This document shows positions 35,124 to 43,799 of a stretch of 64,000 nt of DNA, in pieces. Within the stretch, counting starts at the first letter, position 1. Every line of letters begins with the position of its first letter. Source of the stretch: Mucilaginibacter conchicola (GTDB lineage: Bacteria; Bacteroidota; Bacteroidia; Sphingobacteriales; Sphingobacteriaceae); contig NZ_QWDC01000002.1 in assembly GCF_003432115.1 (NCBI RefSeq), positions 1,206,878 to 1,270,877 of the forward strand. Direction: 5' to 3'. Made by a program: the position numbers and the translations under genes. The notes beneath the pieces are model-generated. The model saw only the letters and a list, made by a program, of their open reading frames with translations. It was not told the origin of the DNA and ran no database searches.

Positions 35124-35999
35124 TTACCACTGTGTGTTGGTAACGTTAACATTGTTTTTGCGCGATGAAGTTACCGCAATGCCCTTACTATCATTGATAA
35201 AAGTGAAGCCTTCCAGTTCATCCATGCGGCTGTTGATATCCACCTGTTTAATTACCTGCATGGTACCGGCATCAACAGATTTTTTAAAGTCAACATAAGT
35301 AAAGCGCCATTTGCGGCCTTCTATCTGGTTTTGGATCAGGATAAGGATTCCTTTTTTTGCCACCCAATGCACGTTTTGCACCCAGGGCGTACAGGTAAAT
35401 TTTTTGAAGAGCACACCAGGTTCAGAAGTTTTGCTGCAATGCGCCAGTTTCTCAGGATCGTATAAACGCACCTCGTTGCCTTTATCGCCATAGTCGGCAG
35501 TGGCTACATACCATTTGTTATTGTATTTAACATACTCGGGGCGGGTGCCCTGTATGCAGGCATCGTCGTCAATAGTGCTGATGAGGTTACCATCAAGCGT
35601 ACCTGTTCTTTGCAGCCCGGGCCAGTTTACCTGGTAAATAACGGCCTTCCACTGCGTGCCTTCTTTGTTGAGGCGGATGGAGTTACCTATAAAAACTTTA
35701 TCGCTGCCATTGTAAGCAATGCCGGTTGGGTGGCCTATCACATCCTGGCCATTTTGGGTAAGCTTATATTCTTTGTTGATGTAAACCAGACTGTCCTGTT
35801 CCCACTTAAACTCGCGGATCATGCCCACTTCGCGGTCGCCGTATAAAAAGATGCGCCCGTTTTGGTTTGATGCACCCTGGCAAGCCCCTAAAGAGTCTAC
35901 AGTGGTTTCACGTAACAGTGTGGTCTCAATATCTCTTGCAACAAAGGCGGTTGATAGCCCTGCGATAAGCAGTGCGGCGGCAGCGAGTGTGGTTTTCAT
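35124..35999 (-). CDS. Secreted beta-propeller-like protein of unknown function
   Basis: I do not recognise a named family. The 291-residue protein has a signal peptide (TTLAAAALLIAGLSTAFVA). Repeating strand segments are consistent with a propeller: GRIFLYGDREVGMIREFKW, GIAYNGSDKVFIGNSIRL, KWYVATADYGDKGNEVRLY, ILILIQNQIEGRKWRFTYVD and LEGFTFINDSKGIAVTSSRK. Four Cys residues could form disulfides. It starts six bases after the YdcF-like gene at 36006 ends, so the two form an operon, and the third SusC lies downstream on the same strand. The ending ELEGFTFINDS is reminiscent of proteins that monitor or bind a ligand, which stays speculative. Confidence 0.6.
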   Translation of the reverse strand: MKTTLAAAALLIAGLSTAFVARDIETTLLRETTVDSLGACQGASNQNGRIFLYGDREVGMIREFKWEQDSLVYINKEYKLTQNGQDVIGHPTGIAYNGSDKVFIGNSIRLNKEGTQWKAVIYQVNWPGLQRTGTLDGNLISTIDDDACIQGTRPEYVKYNNKWYVATADYGDKGNEVRLYDPEKLAHCSKTSEPGVLFKKFTCTPWVQNVHWVAKKGILILIQNQIEGRKWRFTYVDFKKSVDAGTMQVIKQVDINSRMDELEGFTFINDSKGIAVTSSRKNNVNVTNTQW

Positions 36000-36005
36000 A
36001 TCTTC

Positions 36006-37253
36006 TTATGGATCCATCGGCTCGTCGGCATCTATCTGCAGCGAGCTGATGAGCGGGTAAAATTCAAGCGAGGTTTCAGATAAGCGTTTGCCCAGTTTGT
36101 AGGGTACATACTTAAGCTCCTGCATGCAGCGCTTATCCATTTTTTCAATAAAGTCGTTCTGGTACTTGTCGGTAACTATCAGTCCCGGTTTTTCAAACGG
36201 CATACCGTAGCGAAAAACCAGCCTTGCATCGTTACGCAGGTTGGTGGTAGTATGGCGGGCATGCGGCTCAATAATAACCGCATTAGTAGGCAGGTGCAGG
36301 GTGTTGATCATGAACTTGCGCATCTCAACGGCCTCGTTATTTGGTGTTTTAAACGGATGCGCATTACCGCCTGATACAACCACAAAAGGCGCTTTGCCTG
36401 CAAAGTAAGCACGGGCAGCACTGCGGCAACGCAGCATACCTTCGCCGCTTAGCGGGGTGCTGAGGTTATCGGGGCCTGCCCCCGGCACCAGTATGTGGCT
36501 GTACGGATAGTTAGCCCATTTTACAGTTTTAATTTTTAAAACGGCCGGTTTATTTGCGCCATCGGCCATTGGCTCGTAAAAGCCGGCGTTGTTGCGTTCA
36601 TTAATTTCAAGGTAGGTGAGGGCTGCATGTAATGGTGCTGCGAAGAAACCATCGGCAGGTTTAACTGCGTCGTTAACCTCGGTAGCGGCATCATACATTA
36701 AAGTATAGTAGGCCTTTTTATGTACATCAAAGCTAATAGAATCAATCTGCGGATAATTTGGCTTTTTACCCTCAGCGTAAACCCCGATGGTGAAGTTCAC
36801 TGCCGATGCATCTTGTTGCCAGGCCTTTACCAGTAATTTCTCCGGCGACTCATCTTTATATAGATTATAACATCCCGAAGGAATTAAATGCAGCTTTACC
36901 AATTTATCCAGCGCATTGCCTGTTTTGTACAAAGCAGCCAGTCGGCGGCTCACCAGGTCAATATCCTCATCGCTAAATTTTAGTGCGGAGGGCAGGCATA
37001 AACCATCGGTACAGGTTTTCATGGCGTTTTGCAGTGCGGCAAGTTTGGCTTTTGAAAGGGCTGTCAGTTCTGTATCGGCATTTAACAGGGCTTTGGCTTG
37101 CTTATCATTCTGCAGCAAGGTTAACAGGTAGTAGTTCTTTGATTCTACCCAATGGTTTCCAACCAATTTGTAAGACGCAGAAGCACCGTAGAACTGTGCT
37201 TTGGCATTAAAGCTTAATACAACTATCGATACAAATAGTATAAGTTTTTTCAC
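36006..37253 (-). CDS. YdcF/ElyC-type DUF218 protein, secreted
   Basis: The 415-residue protein has a signal peptide (KLILFVSIVVLSFNAKAQ), a helical N-terminal half and a C-terminal DUF218/YdcF Rossmann-like domain (~265-390). Domain motifs are SHILVPGAGPDN, PLSGEGMLRCRSAARAYF, PFVVVSGGNAHP, AVIIEPHARHTTTNLRNDA and GLIVTDKYQNDFIE. DUF218 proteins such as SanA and ElyC act in envelope or polyprenyl-phosphate related processes, and their chemistry is poorly defined. Fusion to a long extra N-terminal part is unusual compared with the ~200-250 residues of E. coli homologues. It is the first gene of an apparent operon with the propeller-like protein. Confidence 0.8.
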   Translation of the reverse strand: MKKLILFVSIVVLSFNAKAQFYGASASYKLVGNHWVESKNYYLLTLLQNDKQAKALLNADTELTALSKAKLAALQNAMKTCTDGLCLPSALKFSDEDIDLVSRRLAALYKTGNALDKLVKLHLIPSGCYNLYKDESPEKLLVKAWQQDASAVNFTIGVYAEGKKPNYPQIDSISFDVHKKAYYTLMYDAATEVNDAVKPADGFFAAPLHAALTYLEINERNNAGFYEPMADGANKPAVLKIKTVKWANYPYSHILVPGAGPDNLSTPLSGEGMLRCRSAARAYFAGKAPFVVVSGGNAHPFKTPNNEAVEMRKFMINTLHLPTNAVIIEPHARHTTTNLRNDARLVFRYGMPFEKPGLIVTDKYQNDFIEKMDKRCMQELKYVPYKLGKRLSETSLEFYPLISSLQIDADEPMDP

Positions 37254-37380
37254 GTGCAGATGAATTGGGGCAAATTAACGCTGCCCTGGTTAAGGAAATG
37301 TTATGGCTGAATTACCATGCTATTGTGTAATACAGTTGTTACGGTTTAGGGGAACCGCTCAAAAAAATATAGGGGATATT

Positions 37381-37857
37381 TTATATAAACTTACCTAAAA
37401 GGAAGCCAATAATAAGCGCTACTATCGCCGCAGCCCAGCTCAGGTATAGTTTCAATTGCGACTGGCTGATGGTTTTCTCCAGATCGCGAATGCGCGATTC
37501 GTTAGATAACTTGAGGTTTTGCAAGCGCATGTTCTGCTGCTGCAGTTTGGCCAGTGTGCCGCCCACTTCAACCGGTTTTTGCTGCTCCTTATTGTAAAGC
37601 GCAACAAACCCGCCCGATTTTAAGAGCTTTTCTCCTTTGGGTTTCAGGATCAATTTCTGAGGGATATCGTATGGCCCATGCTCGCCGGTTACTTTTATAA
37701 GGCCTTCGCGAAGCAAGATCTGGATCATGGCAAAAGCCGCGGCCTCGTCACCATCAAACAGTATCATCACCTGGTCGCGCGTAAGGCTGTCTGGAACACC
37801 GAAGGCTTCCAGCAGCGCATCAAGCATCTCGCACTCAAATTCGTTCAGATCAGTCAT
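37381..37857 (-). CDS. Small tail-anchored coiled-coil protein of unknown function
   Basis: I do not recognise a named family. The 158-residue protein has an N-terminal helical, acidic region resembling a small winged-helix-like domain (EMLDALLEAFGVPDSLTRDQ to LLREGLIKVTGEHG). A coiled coil follows at ~100-135 (LAKLQQQNMRLQNLKLSNES) and a single C-terminal membrane helix (LSWAAAIVALIIGFLLGKFI). No signal peptide is present, so it is likely anchored in the inner membrane with its body in the cytoplasm. The gene is monocistronic, followed by the end of the secreted-protein region and preceded by an interspersed palindrome. Confidence 0.65.
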   Translation of the reverse strand: MTDLNEFECEMLDALLEAFGVPDSLTRDQVMILFDGDEAAAFAMIQILLREGLIKVTGEHGPYDIPQKLILKPKGEKLLKSGGFVALYNKEQQKPVEVGGTLAKLQQQNMRLQNLKLSNESRIRDLEKTISQSQLKLYLSWAAAIVALIIGFLLGKFI

Positions 37858-37931
37858 CGCTTACAAATTTCGCAATATTTCTGGATTGATAGGTATAATA
37901 TTAATCCACATGCCATTGCGCGATCCCATTA

Positions 37932-38077
37932 CGTCATTGCGAGGAGCGTCAGCGACGTGGACAACCGACCGCAGGGAGCTCATTAATACCTTAAACAAAT
38001 ATTAACACATTAATAATCCCCTGCTTGCAGAGCCGCCCTGTAGGTTGGGGATTGCCACGCTATCGCTCGCAATGACG
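37932..38077. repeat. Palindromic interspersed element (CGTCATTGCGAG family)
   Basis: CGTCATTGCGAG (37932-37943) and CTCGCAATGACG (38066-38077) are perfect inverted termini about 120 bases apart. The internal sequence has further partial symmetry. The same terminal sequence bounds the element at 56426-56520, so this is a repeat family within the window. Confidence 0.7.
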
Positions 38078-38150
38078 TGACGAGTAAGGACACGGCCCCT
38101 CTTTAACAAAAAGATTACCCGTAACCTTTAGCATCATCAGCATAAAAAAC

Positions 38151-38158
38151 TAAATTTG
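38151..38158 (+). promoter_or_regulatory. fumC -7 promoter box
   Basis: TAAATTTG matches TAnnTTTG 23 bases before the fumC ATG, giving a short leader of about 15 bases. A clear -33 TTTG is not seen at the usual spacing. Confidence 0.5.
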
Positions 38159-38181
38159 CTGCCCTAAAACATACTATCATT

Positions 38182-39579
38182 ATGAGTTTCAGAACCGAAC
38201 ATGATACCATGGGCGCGGTACAGGTACCGGCCGACAAATACTGGGGCGCGCAAACCGAGCGCTCACGCAATAACTTTAGAATTGGCCCCGAGGCATCGAT
38301 GCCGAAAGAGATCATCGAAGCTTTTGCTTACCTGAAAAAAGCAGCTGCCTACACCAATACCGATCTTGGCGTTCTGCCTGCCGAAAAACGCGACCTGATT
38401 GGCCAGGTGTGTGACGAGATTTTAACCGGTGCTTTAGACGCTGAGTTTCCGTTGGTGATATGGCAAACCGGTTCGGGCACGCAATCAAACATGAACGTGA
38501 ACGAGGTGGTTGCAAACCGCTCGCACGTTTTACAAGGCAACAAACTGGGCGAAGGTAAAACCTTTATCCACCCAAACGATGACGTGAATAAATCACAATC
38601 GTCAAACGATACTTACCCAACTGCTATGCACATTGCTGCATACAAGATACTGATAGACGTTACCATCCCGGGCGTTGAAAAACTGCGCGATACCCTGCAG
38701 GCGAAGTCTGAAGCGTTTAAAAGCGTGGTTAAGATAGGCCGTACCCACTTAATGGATGCTACGCCTTTAACATTAGGCCAGGAGTTTTCAGGCTACGTTT
38801 CGCAACTGAACCATGGCCTTAAAGCCCTGCGCAATACTTTAGATCACCTTAGCGAGTTGGCCTTGGGGGGTACTGCAGTTGGTACCGGTATCAATACTCC
38901 TAAAGGTTATGATGTTAAGGTTGCCGAGTACATTGCCAAATTCACTAACCTGCCATTTATTACTGCCGAGAATAAATTTGAAGCATTAGCAGCGCATGAT
39001 GCCATTGTGGAAAGCCACGGTGCGTTGAAACAAATTGCAGTATCGTTAATGAAAATTGCTAACGATATCCGCATGCTGGCTTCTGGTCCGCGTTCTGGTA
39101 TCGGCGAGATCCATATTCCTGATAACGAGCCGGGCTCATCAATTATGCCGGGCAAAGTTAACCCAACCCAAAACGAGGCCGTAACCATGGTTGCAGCACA
39201 GGTTATGGGTAACGATGTGGCTATCTCTATCGGTGGCTCAAACGGCCATTACGAGTTGAATGTATTTAAACCGGTAATGGCAGCAAACTTCCTGCAATCG
39301 GCCCGTTTAATTGGGGATGCATGTGTATCGTTCACCGATCATTGTGCTGCAGGCATTGAGCCGAACTACGAAGGTATTAAGAAACACCTGGAGAACTCAC
39401 TGATGCTGGTTACAGCGCTTAACCCGCACATTGGTTATGATAACGCGGCTAAAATTGCCAAAACTGCACTTAAAGAAGGTACATCACTACGCGAGGCTGC
39501 TATTGGCCTTGGTTTGCTAACCAACGAGCAGTTTGACCAATGGGTACGCCCCGAAGATATGATCGGTAGCTTGAAATAA
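38182..39579 (+). CDS. fumC: Class II fumarate hydratase
   Basis: This TCA-cycle enzyme (465 residues) converts fumarate to L-malate as an iron-free homotetramer in the cytoplasm. The fumarase/aspartase fold is complete: [45 protein letters not shown] and [19 protein letters not shown]. The superfamily signature [16 protein letters not shown] carries the catalytic Ser loop. The catalytic His lies in [10 protein letters not shown]. Length and motifs match FumC rather than aspartase or argininosuccinate lyase. It has its own promoter and is followed by a G+C-rich repeat and a terminator. Confidence 0.97.
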   Translation: MSFRTEHDTMGAVQVPADKYWGAQTERSRNNFRIGPEASMPKEIIEAFAYLKKAAAYTNTDLGVLPAEKRDLIGQVCDEILTGALDAEFPLVIWQTGSGTQSNMNVNEVVANRSHVLQGNKLGEGKTFIHPNDDVNKSQSSNDTYPTAMHIAAYKILIDVTIPGVEKLRDTLQAKSEAFKSVVKIGRTHLMDATPLTLGQEFSGYVSQLNHGLKALRNTLDHLSELALGGTAVGTGINTPKGYDVKVAEYIAKFTNLPFITAENKFEALAAHDAIVESHGALKQIAVSLMKIANDIRMLASGPRSGIGEIHIPDNEPGSSIMPGKVNPTQNEAVTMVAAQVMGNDVAISIGGSNGHYELNVFKPVMAANFLQSARLIGDACVSFTDHCAAGIEPNYEGIKKHLENSLMLVTALNPHIGYDNAAKIAKTALKEGTSLREAAIGLGLLTNEQFDQWVRPEDMIGSLK

Positions 39580-39591
39580 GTCGCCCCCCTG

Positions 39592-39648
39592 CCCCCTGAA
39601 GGGGGAGTAGAATTTTTAGCCTCTTCCCCCTTTGTGGAAGAGGCTTTT
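39592..39648 (+). terminator. Double hairpin after fumC
   Basis: A first hairpin CCCCC-TGAA-GGGGG (39592-39605) is followed by GCCTCTTCC (39619-39627) pairing with GGAAGAGGC (39636-39644) and TTTT. The second is a standard intrinsic terminator. The first resembles a widespread G+C-rich intergenic repeat. Confidence 0.7.
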
Positions 39649-39667
39649 GAATTATCAGATACGGTTT

Positions 39668-40303
39668 ATGAAAAACCCTTTCGCCTTTTATCTTACAGCT
39701 TTAACCTTTATAAAGAATATCATGGTGAGCCAGTGGAACCATTGCGGGCAGGGCCAACGCGCTACCCTTCGACAAACACAGGGTGACAGGCCGTTCGTTC
39801 GCACTTTAAAACCTTTCGCCTTTTACCTTTTAGCTTTTACCTTACTAACAACCGGCTGCCGGTTTAACCCTAATACCCAAACACCAGGGCAGGCGTATCT
39901 GCAGGGCGAGTGGAGGCAGGATAGTGTAACAATGCAGCAACAGTTGGTTAATTATTCTTTATATAACCTTAAGTTTAACTGCGATTCGTTTTTTGTGCAG
40001 ATAAAAACCTTTAGTAAAGTTAACGCCGGCGCTGATAGTTGTACTAAAAGTGGCCGCTGGGCCGAATACGCCAAAGGTGTTTATGAGCAAAAGAACGATA
40101 CGCTGCATATACGTGGCATATTCTGCAACCCCGATATGAGCTATAAAGTGCCGGGCGGCTGCCTGCGAAGCGGTGTATATGAAGAATATTTTAAAGTGAA
40201 AGTAAAAGCAGATTCGATAGTAGAGCTGAACCCAACATCGGGCGTAGTGCCTATTGATCTGAAACTAATAAAAAGAACAACTTGTAATCCAAAACCACTG
40301 TAA
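39668..40303 (+). CDS. Putative lipoprotein with a duplicated/insertion-split signal peptide (unknown function)
   Basis: I do not recognise a named family. From ATG 39668 the protein is 211 residues. It starts MKNPFAFYLTALTF, runs through a polar stretch (SQWNHCGQGQRATLRQTQGD), then repeats the start as LKPFAFYLLAFTLLTTGC with a lipobox Cys at residue 64. The two PFAFYL copies are 135 bp apart and in frame. The body (~65-211) is a small beta-rich domain with Cys residues (ADSCTKSGRWAEYAKGVYEQ, RGIFCNPDM, GGCLRSGVYEEYFKV). The polar stretch contains CCTTCGACAAACACAGGGTG, typical of intergenic repeats. No start codon lies just before the second copy, so export of the present form is doubtful. 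It precedes the S1/P1 nuclease by 7 bases. Confidence 0.7.
   Translation: MKNPFAFYLTALTFIKNIMVSQWNHCGQGQRATLRQTQGDRPFVRTLKPFAFYLLAFTLLTTGCRFNPNTQTPGQAYLQGEWRQDSVTMQQQLVNYSLYNLKFNCDSFFVQIKTFSKVNAGADSCTKSGRWAEYAKGVYEQKNDTLHIRGIFCNPDMSYKVPGGCLRSGVYEEYFKVKVKADSIVELNPTSGVVPIDLKLIKRTTCNPKPL
39677..39825. repeat. 135-bp-offset duplicated segment flanking an intergenic-type insertion
   Basis: CCTTTCGCCTTTTA occurs at 39677-39690 and again at 39812-39825. The flanks stay similar (ATCTTACAGCTTTAACC versus CCTTTTAGCTTTTACC). The ~120 bases between look like a non-coding repeat read through in frame. Insertion with target duplication, or slippage between short tracts, are both possible. Confidence 0.6.
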
Positions 40304-40310
40304 TAAACAG

Positions 40311-41108
40311 ATGAAACTTAATTTAGTAAAACGTATCGTATTAGGTTTAGCTATTATGTACCTGCCATTGCAAAGCATGGCATGGGGTACCAATGGCCAC
40401 CGTATTTGCGGGCAAATTGCCGATAGTTATTTAACTCCTAAAGCCCGCAAGGCTATACAGGCTATTCTTGGTGATGAGTCTATTGCCATCACCAGCAATT
40501 GGGCCGATTTTATCAAGTCAGACCCTAAATATAATTACCTGTACAACTGGCATTTCATCAACATGGAAAAAGAAATGACCGGTTCTGAATTACAGGAGCA
40601 CCTTAAAAATGATACCACTACTGATGCTTACACCAAGCTGAATTACCTGGTAGCCGAACTGAAGAAGAAAAACATCAGCAAAGCTGATAAATTGCTCGCT
40701 CTGCGGATGGTGATCCATATTGTTGAAGATATACATCAGCCTATGCACACCGGCCACTTTGCCGATAAAGGCGGTAATGATATTAAACTTACCTGGTTTA
40801 ATAACCAAACCAACCTGCACTCTATTTGGGATAGCCAACTGATAGATTTTCAGCAACTGAGCTTTACCGAGTACGTTGCATGGATAAACCATACCACACT
40901 TCCGCAACGTACCGAGTGGCAAAAAGCGCCGATAAGCGAGTGGATATTAGAATCGAACCATTTGGCGGCTAAGATCTATGCCGGCGTTAAAGATGGCGAC
41001 AAAGTGAACGTTTACCGTTACAACTTTGAGTACATCGGTATCATGAATCAACAATTGCTTAAAGGCGGCGTAAGGCTGGCCGGGTTGCTTAATCAGATCT
41101 TCGGATAA
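40311..41108 (+). CDS. S1/P1-type zinc nuclease, secreted
   Basis: The 265-residue phospholipase-C/P1-nuclease fold enzyme degrades single-stranded DNA or RNA and 3'-nucleotides in the periplasm or outside the cell. A signal peptide ends at SMA, leaving Trp as the mature N-terminus (WGTNGHRICGQIA), which supplies the first zinc ligands as in P1 nuclease. Other zinc ligands are visible: Asp in NWADFIKSD, His in YNWHFINME, HIVEDIHQPMHTGHFADKGG and HSIWDSQLI. The three-zinc site appears complete. It likely supports phosphorus and nucleotide scavenging. It follows the lipoprotein by 7 bases and may be co-transcribed, and it ends at a strong bidirectional terminator. Confidence 0.94.
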   Translation: MKLNLVKRIVLGLAIMYLPLQSMAWGTNGHRICGQIADSYLTPKARKAIQAILGDESIAITSNWADFIKSDPKYNYLYNWHFINMEKEMTGSELQEHLKNDTTTDAYTKLNYLVAELKKKNISKADKLLALRMVIHIVEDIHQPMHTGHFADKGGNDIKLTWFNNQTNLHSIWDSQLIDFQQLSFTEYVAWINHTTLPQRTEWQKAPISEWILESNHLAAKIYAGVKDGDKVNVYRYNFEYIGIMNQQLLKGGVRLAGLLNQIFG

Positions 41109-41133
41109 CATTAAAATATTTATCAATAAAAAA

Positions 41134-41159
41134 GGAGAGCTGAAAAGCTCTCCTTTTTT
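41134..41159. terminator. Bidirectional terminator between the nuclease and M13 peptidase genes
   Basis: GGAGAGCT-gaaa-AGCTCTCC has a perfect 8-bp stem flanked by AAAAAA and TTTTTT. It serves both convergent genes. Confidence 0.92.
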
Positions 41160-41167
41160 ATTGGGTG

Positions 41168-43222
41168 CTACCAGATCTTCACCCGTTTATCAGGGTCTAT
41201 CCACATCTTGTCGCCTTTCTTTATCCCAAAGGCTTCATAGAATTCCGGCACATCGCTGAACGGCCCGTTCACACGCAGGAAGTTTGGAGAATGTACATCG
41301 GTAAGTATTTGGTTTGATAAAGTCTCTTTGCGGCTATGGCCCAACCAACCCAGGGCGTAACCCATAAAGTAACGTTGCACCGGTGTTAAGCCGTTAATGG
41401 TTTTACCTTCTTTATATTGTTTGGTTTTTTTGAAAGCATCCAAACCAATTACAATACCGCCAAGGTCGGCAATGTTTTCGCCGAGTGTTGCCTTGCCGTT
41501 AACGTACAGGTCGTTCACTTTGTAGCCGTTAAATTGTTTAACCAGCATATCTGCACGACTGGTAAATTTAGCCGAGTCCTGCGGTGTCCACCATGGTTTC
41601 AGGTTGCCTTTTTCATCAAACTGGCGGCCTTCATCGTCAAAGCCGTGGGTTATCTCGTGGCCAATGGTTGATGCTGCACCGTAACCATAAACTACAGCAT
41701 CGTCAATCTTTTCATCGGCAGTGCCCGGTACGGTGAAAATGGCGGCAGGCAGTACGATCTCGTTATTTGATGGATTATAATACGCGTTGTAGGTTTGTGG
41801 TGTCATGCCCCATTCGGTACGATCAACCGGTTTGCCCAGCTTGCCTGCGTTAAACTTACGGTCGAATTTAGCGCTGTTCATGATGTTCTGCACGTATTTC
41901 TGCTTATCAATGTCAAGGCCCGAGTAATCTCTCCAGTGATCGGGGTAACCAACTTTCGGATAAACCTTTGCCAACTTCTCATAAGCGCGTTTCTTGGTGG
42001 CGGCACTCATCCAATCCAGTTTATCAATATGCTCCTTAAAGGATGTGCGCACGGCTTCCACCATATCCTCGTAGCGCTTTTTGGTTTTCTCGGGGAAGTA
42101 TTCTTTCACAAATATTTGCCCCAATACTTCGCCCATTACGTTTTCTTCAATGTCCAGCACACGTTTCCAACGCGGCAGTTGTTCTTTTTTGCCGGATATC
42201 ACGGTACCATAAAAACGGAAATTCTCATCAGCCACCGCCTTATTTAAATACGGACTAAACTCTGATAGCAGGTTCTTGCGCAGATAGTTTTTCCAGTCAT
42301 CCAGGCTGAATTTAGTAAGTGCCGTATTCACCGCGCGCAAATATTCCGGCTGCCCAACAATAACCGAATCTACTTTCTCGTAGTATGCCTTATCAAAAGT
42401 GGCTTTCCAATCAACCAATGGCGACAGCTTGCTTAAACCCGCCAGCGGCATTTTATTATAGTTCTTGTACGGGTCGCGCAGGTTCTCTAAAGTCCTTGAG
42501 CTATCGGCCAGGAATTTTTCAAGCGTATAGGTTTGCTGAGCCGCTTTTTTGGCTGCATCATCATTGTTTCCTAAAAATTTGAACAGGGCGGGCAAGTGTT
42601 TCTGTTGGTAGTCGTTACGTACAGCGACGGTGTGCTCGTCATTCTTAAAATAATAATCGCGGTTAGGCAGGCCAATACCGGTTTGGTAAAGCTGCAGCAT
42701 TATTTTTTCACTGTTGCGTTCGTCCTGCCCGGCGTAGGCACCAATAGGGGTAGTAACGCCAATGGTAAGCAGGTTGGCAAACTCATCAACCAATGATCTG
42801 GTATCGTGGATGGCATCTATCTTCGCCAGTTCTTCTTTCAGTGGAGACAAACCCAGCTTTTCGATATTAATGGTATCCATACCGCTGTAATAGAAATCGC
42901 CGATCTTTTGCGTATTACTGCCTTTTGCAGCGTTGGCTTTCATGGCATCTTCGTTTATTTTCAGCATTTTGTTGCGAAGATCTTCCTGCACCAGATTAAA
43001 TATGCTCCATGCCGAGTAGGCCGCCGGGATAGGATGTTTCTTTAGCCAGCCACCGTTTGCATACTTAAAAAAGTCGTCGCCGGGCTTTGCGCTTTTATCA
43101 ATGTTATTGATCAGCACATCATTTTCTTCGTAAACTTTATTTTGATCGGTGCAGGCGCTGAGGAGTATGCTGCTTATGGCAACCCCGGTTATTAGCCTTA
43201 GTGTGTTCAATTTTATGGTCAT
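41168..43222 (-). CDS. M13-family (neprilysin/PepO-like) zinc metallopeptidase lipoprotein
   Basis: This 684-residue oligopeptidase has a lipoprotein signal (LITGVAISSILLSACTDQNK), which decides the ATG at 43220-43222 over an in-frame start 111 bases further upstream. The N-terminal M13 domain starts KPGDDFFKYANGGWLKKHPI. The catalytic zinc motif is HEITHGFDDEGRQ (HExxH) and the third ligand is in ENIADLGG (ExxxD). The substrate-binding NAYYNPSNNEIVLPAAI and the end PFSDVPEFYEAFGIKKGDKM are also typical. It is anchored in the envelope and cleaves peptides of limited length. The gene is monocistronic. Confidence 0.95.
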   Translation of the reverse strand: MTIKLNTLRLITGVAISSILLSACTDQNKVYEENDVLINNIDKSAKPGDDFFKYANGGWLKKHPIPAAYSAWSIFNLVQEDLRNKMLKINEDAMKANAAKGSNTQKIGDFYYSGMDTINIEKLGLSPLKEELAKIDAIHDTRSLVDEFANLLTIGVTTPIGAYAGQDERNSEKIMLQLYQTGIGLPNRDYYFKNDEHTVAVRNDYQQKHLPALFKFLGNNDDAAKKAAQQTYTLEKFLADSSRTLENLRDPYKNYNKMPLAGLSKLSPLVDWKATFDKAYYEKVDSVIVGQPEYLRAVNTALTKFSLDDWKNYLRKNLLSEFSPYLNKAVADENFRFYGTVISGKKEQLPRWKRVLDIEENVMGEVLGQIFVKEYFPEKTKKRYEDMVEAVRTSFKEHIDKLDWMSAATKKRAYEKLAKVYPKVGYPDHWRDYSGLDIDKQKYVQNIMNSAKFDRKFNAGKLGKPVDRTEWGMTPQTYNAYYNPSNNEIVLPAAIFTVPGTADEKIDDAVVYGYGAASTIGHEITHGFDDEGRQFDEKGNLKPWWTPQDSAKFTSRADMLVKQFNGYKVNDLYVNGKATLGENIADLGGIVIGLDAFKKTKQYKEGKTINGLTPVQRYFMGYALGWLGHSRKETLSNQILTDVHSPNFLRVNGPFSDVPEFYEAFGIKKGDKMWIDPDKRVKIW

Positions 43223-43799
43223 ATTGCTGTTTTGTATTAAAATGGGTACAACAACTGTATGGAAAAACAGATAGGTACTGATAAATATACACCTATTTTT
43301 ATCATAATATGACTCAAAACGCCGTCCCGACAAATAGTTTCAACTTTTTTAAGAGATTGAAAAGCGCGTGATTTTACGCTGTTTTTAAAATTTGGCTTTT
43401 TGTGTTTAAACAGTTAAAAAGGCCTTAATCTGTTCTTTTTCAGTCATAAGCAAATGTATTATCCATTTTGTTCAACCTTTTACCCCTTTTAGGAATATCA
43501 ATTACGATATAGCTCTACTGTTATTGGCATGCTGGTTTGCCGTTTATGGCTTGGTGTTTGTTAAAAGATAAACGGTCCTGCATACATCTTTGAAAAAATA
43601 TTTCATCTACCTATGAAAATTTCTTTGAGTTGAAGGGCTTTATTTTGAATTCTCAGGCGCCCAAGTTGAGATGAATATGTTCTTTTATTTTGGGTTTAAT
43701 CAATAGTTTAAATTAATTAGGGGAAAAGGGAGCTTCAAAAGAGCTCTCTTTTTTTGTTTGCACCTTTTTGCTATGCATGCATAATACTATATTTACAAT
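43223..43799. other. 577-bp gene-poor region with an isolated terminator
   Basis: No credible gene is seen between the M13 peptidase start and the acyl-CoA dehydrogenase. The region is AT-rich. It contains an intrinsic terminator on the plus strand (43728-43755) although no plus-strand gene precedes it, which leaves room for a small non-coding RNA. A short hydrophobic reading stretch ends at 43571 but lacks a start codon. Confidence 0.45.
43728..43755 (+). terminator. Intrinsic terminator without an upstream gene
   Basis: GGGAGCT (43728-43734) pairs with AGCTCTC (43742-43748) through one G-U pair, followed by seven Ts. It stands 45 bases before the acyl-CoA dehydrogenase start. Confidence 0.7.

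Larger units (their letters stand above)
37858..38181. other. 324-bp intergenic region upstream of fumC
   Basis: No gene is seen. It holds the palindromic element at 37932-38077 and the fumC -7 box at 38151-38158. Confidence 0.5.

Noticed and set aside
37932..38077. A CRISPR array or tRNA in the CGTCATTGCGAG region
   Set aside because: The sequence is a single inverted pair, not regularly spaced direct repeats, and no cloverleaf can be drawn.
43223..43333. In-frame 37-residue N-terminal extension of the M13 peptidase
   Set aside because: A start at 43222 gives a standard lipoprotein signal with lipobox; the longer version would bury it.
43497..43571. Short hydrophobic reading stretch (ALLLLACWFAVYGLVFVKR) in the gap after the M13 peptidase gene
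   Set aside because: It resembles a small membrane peptide, but no ATG, GTG or TTG start exists in the right frame near its beginning, so I cannot support a gene.
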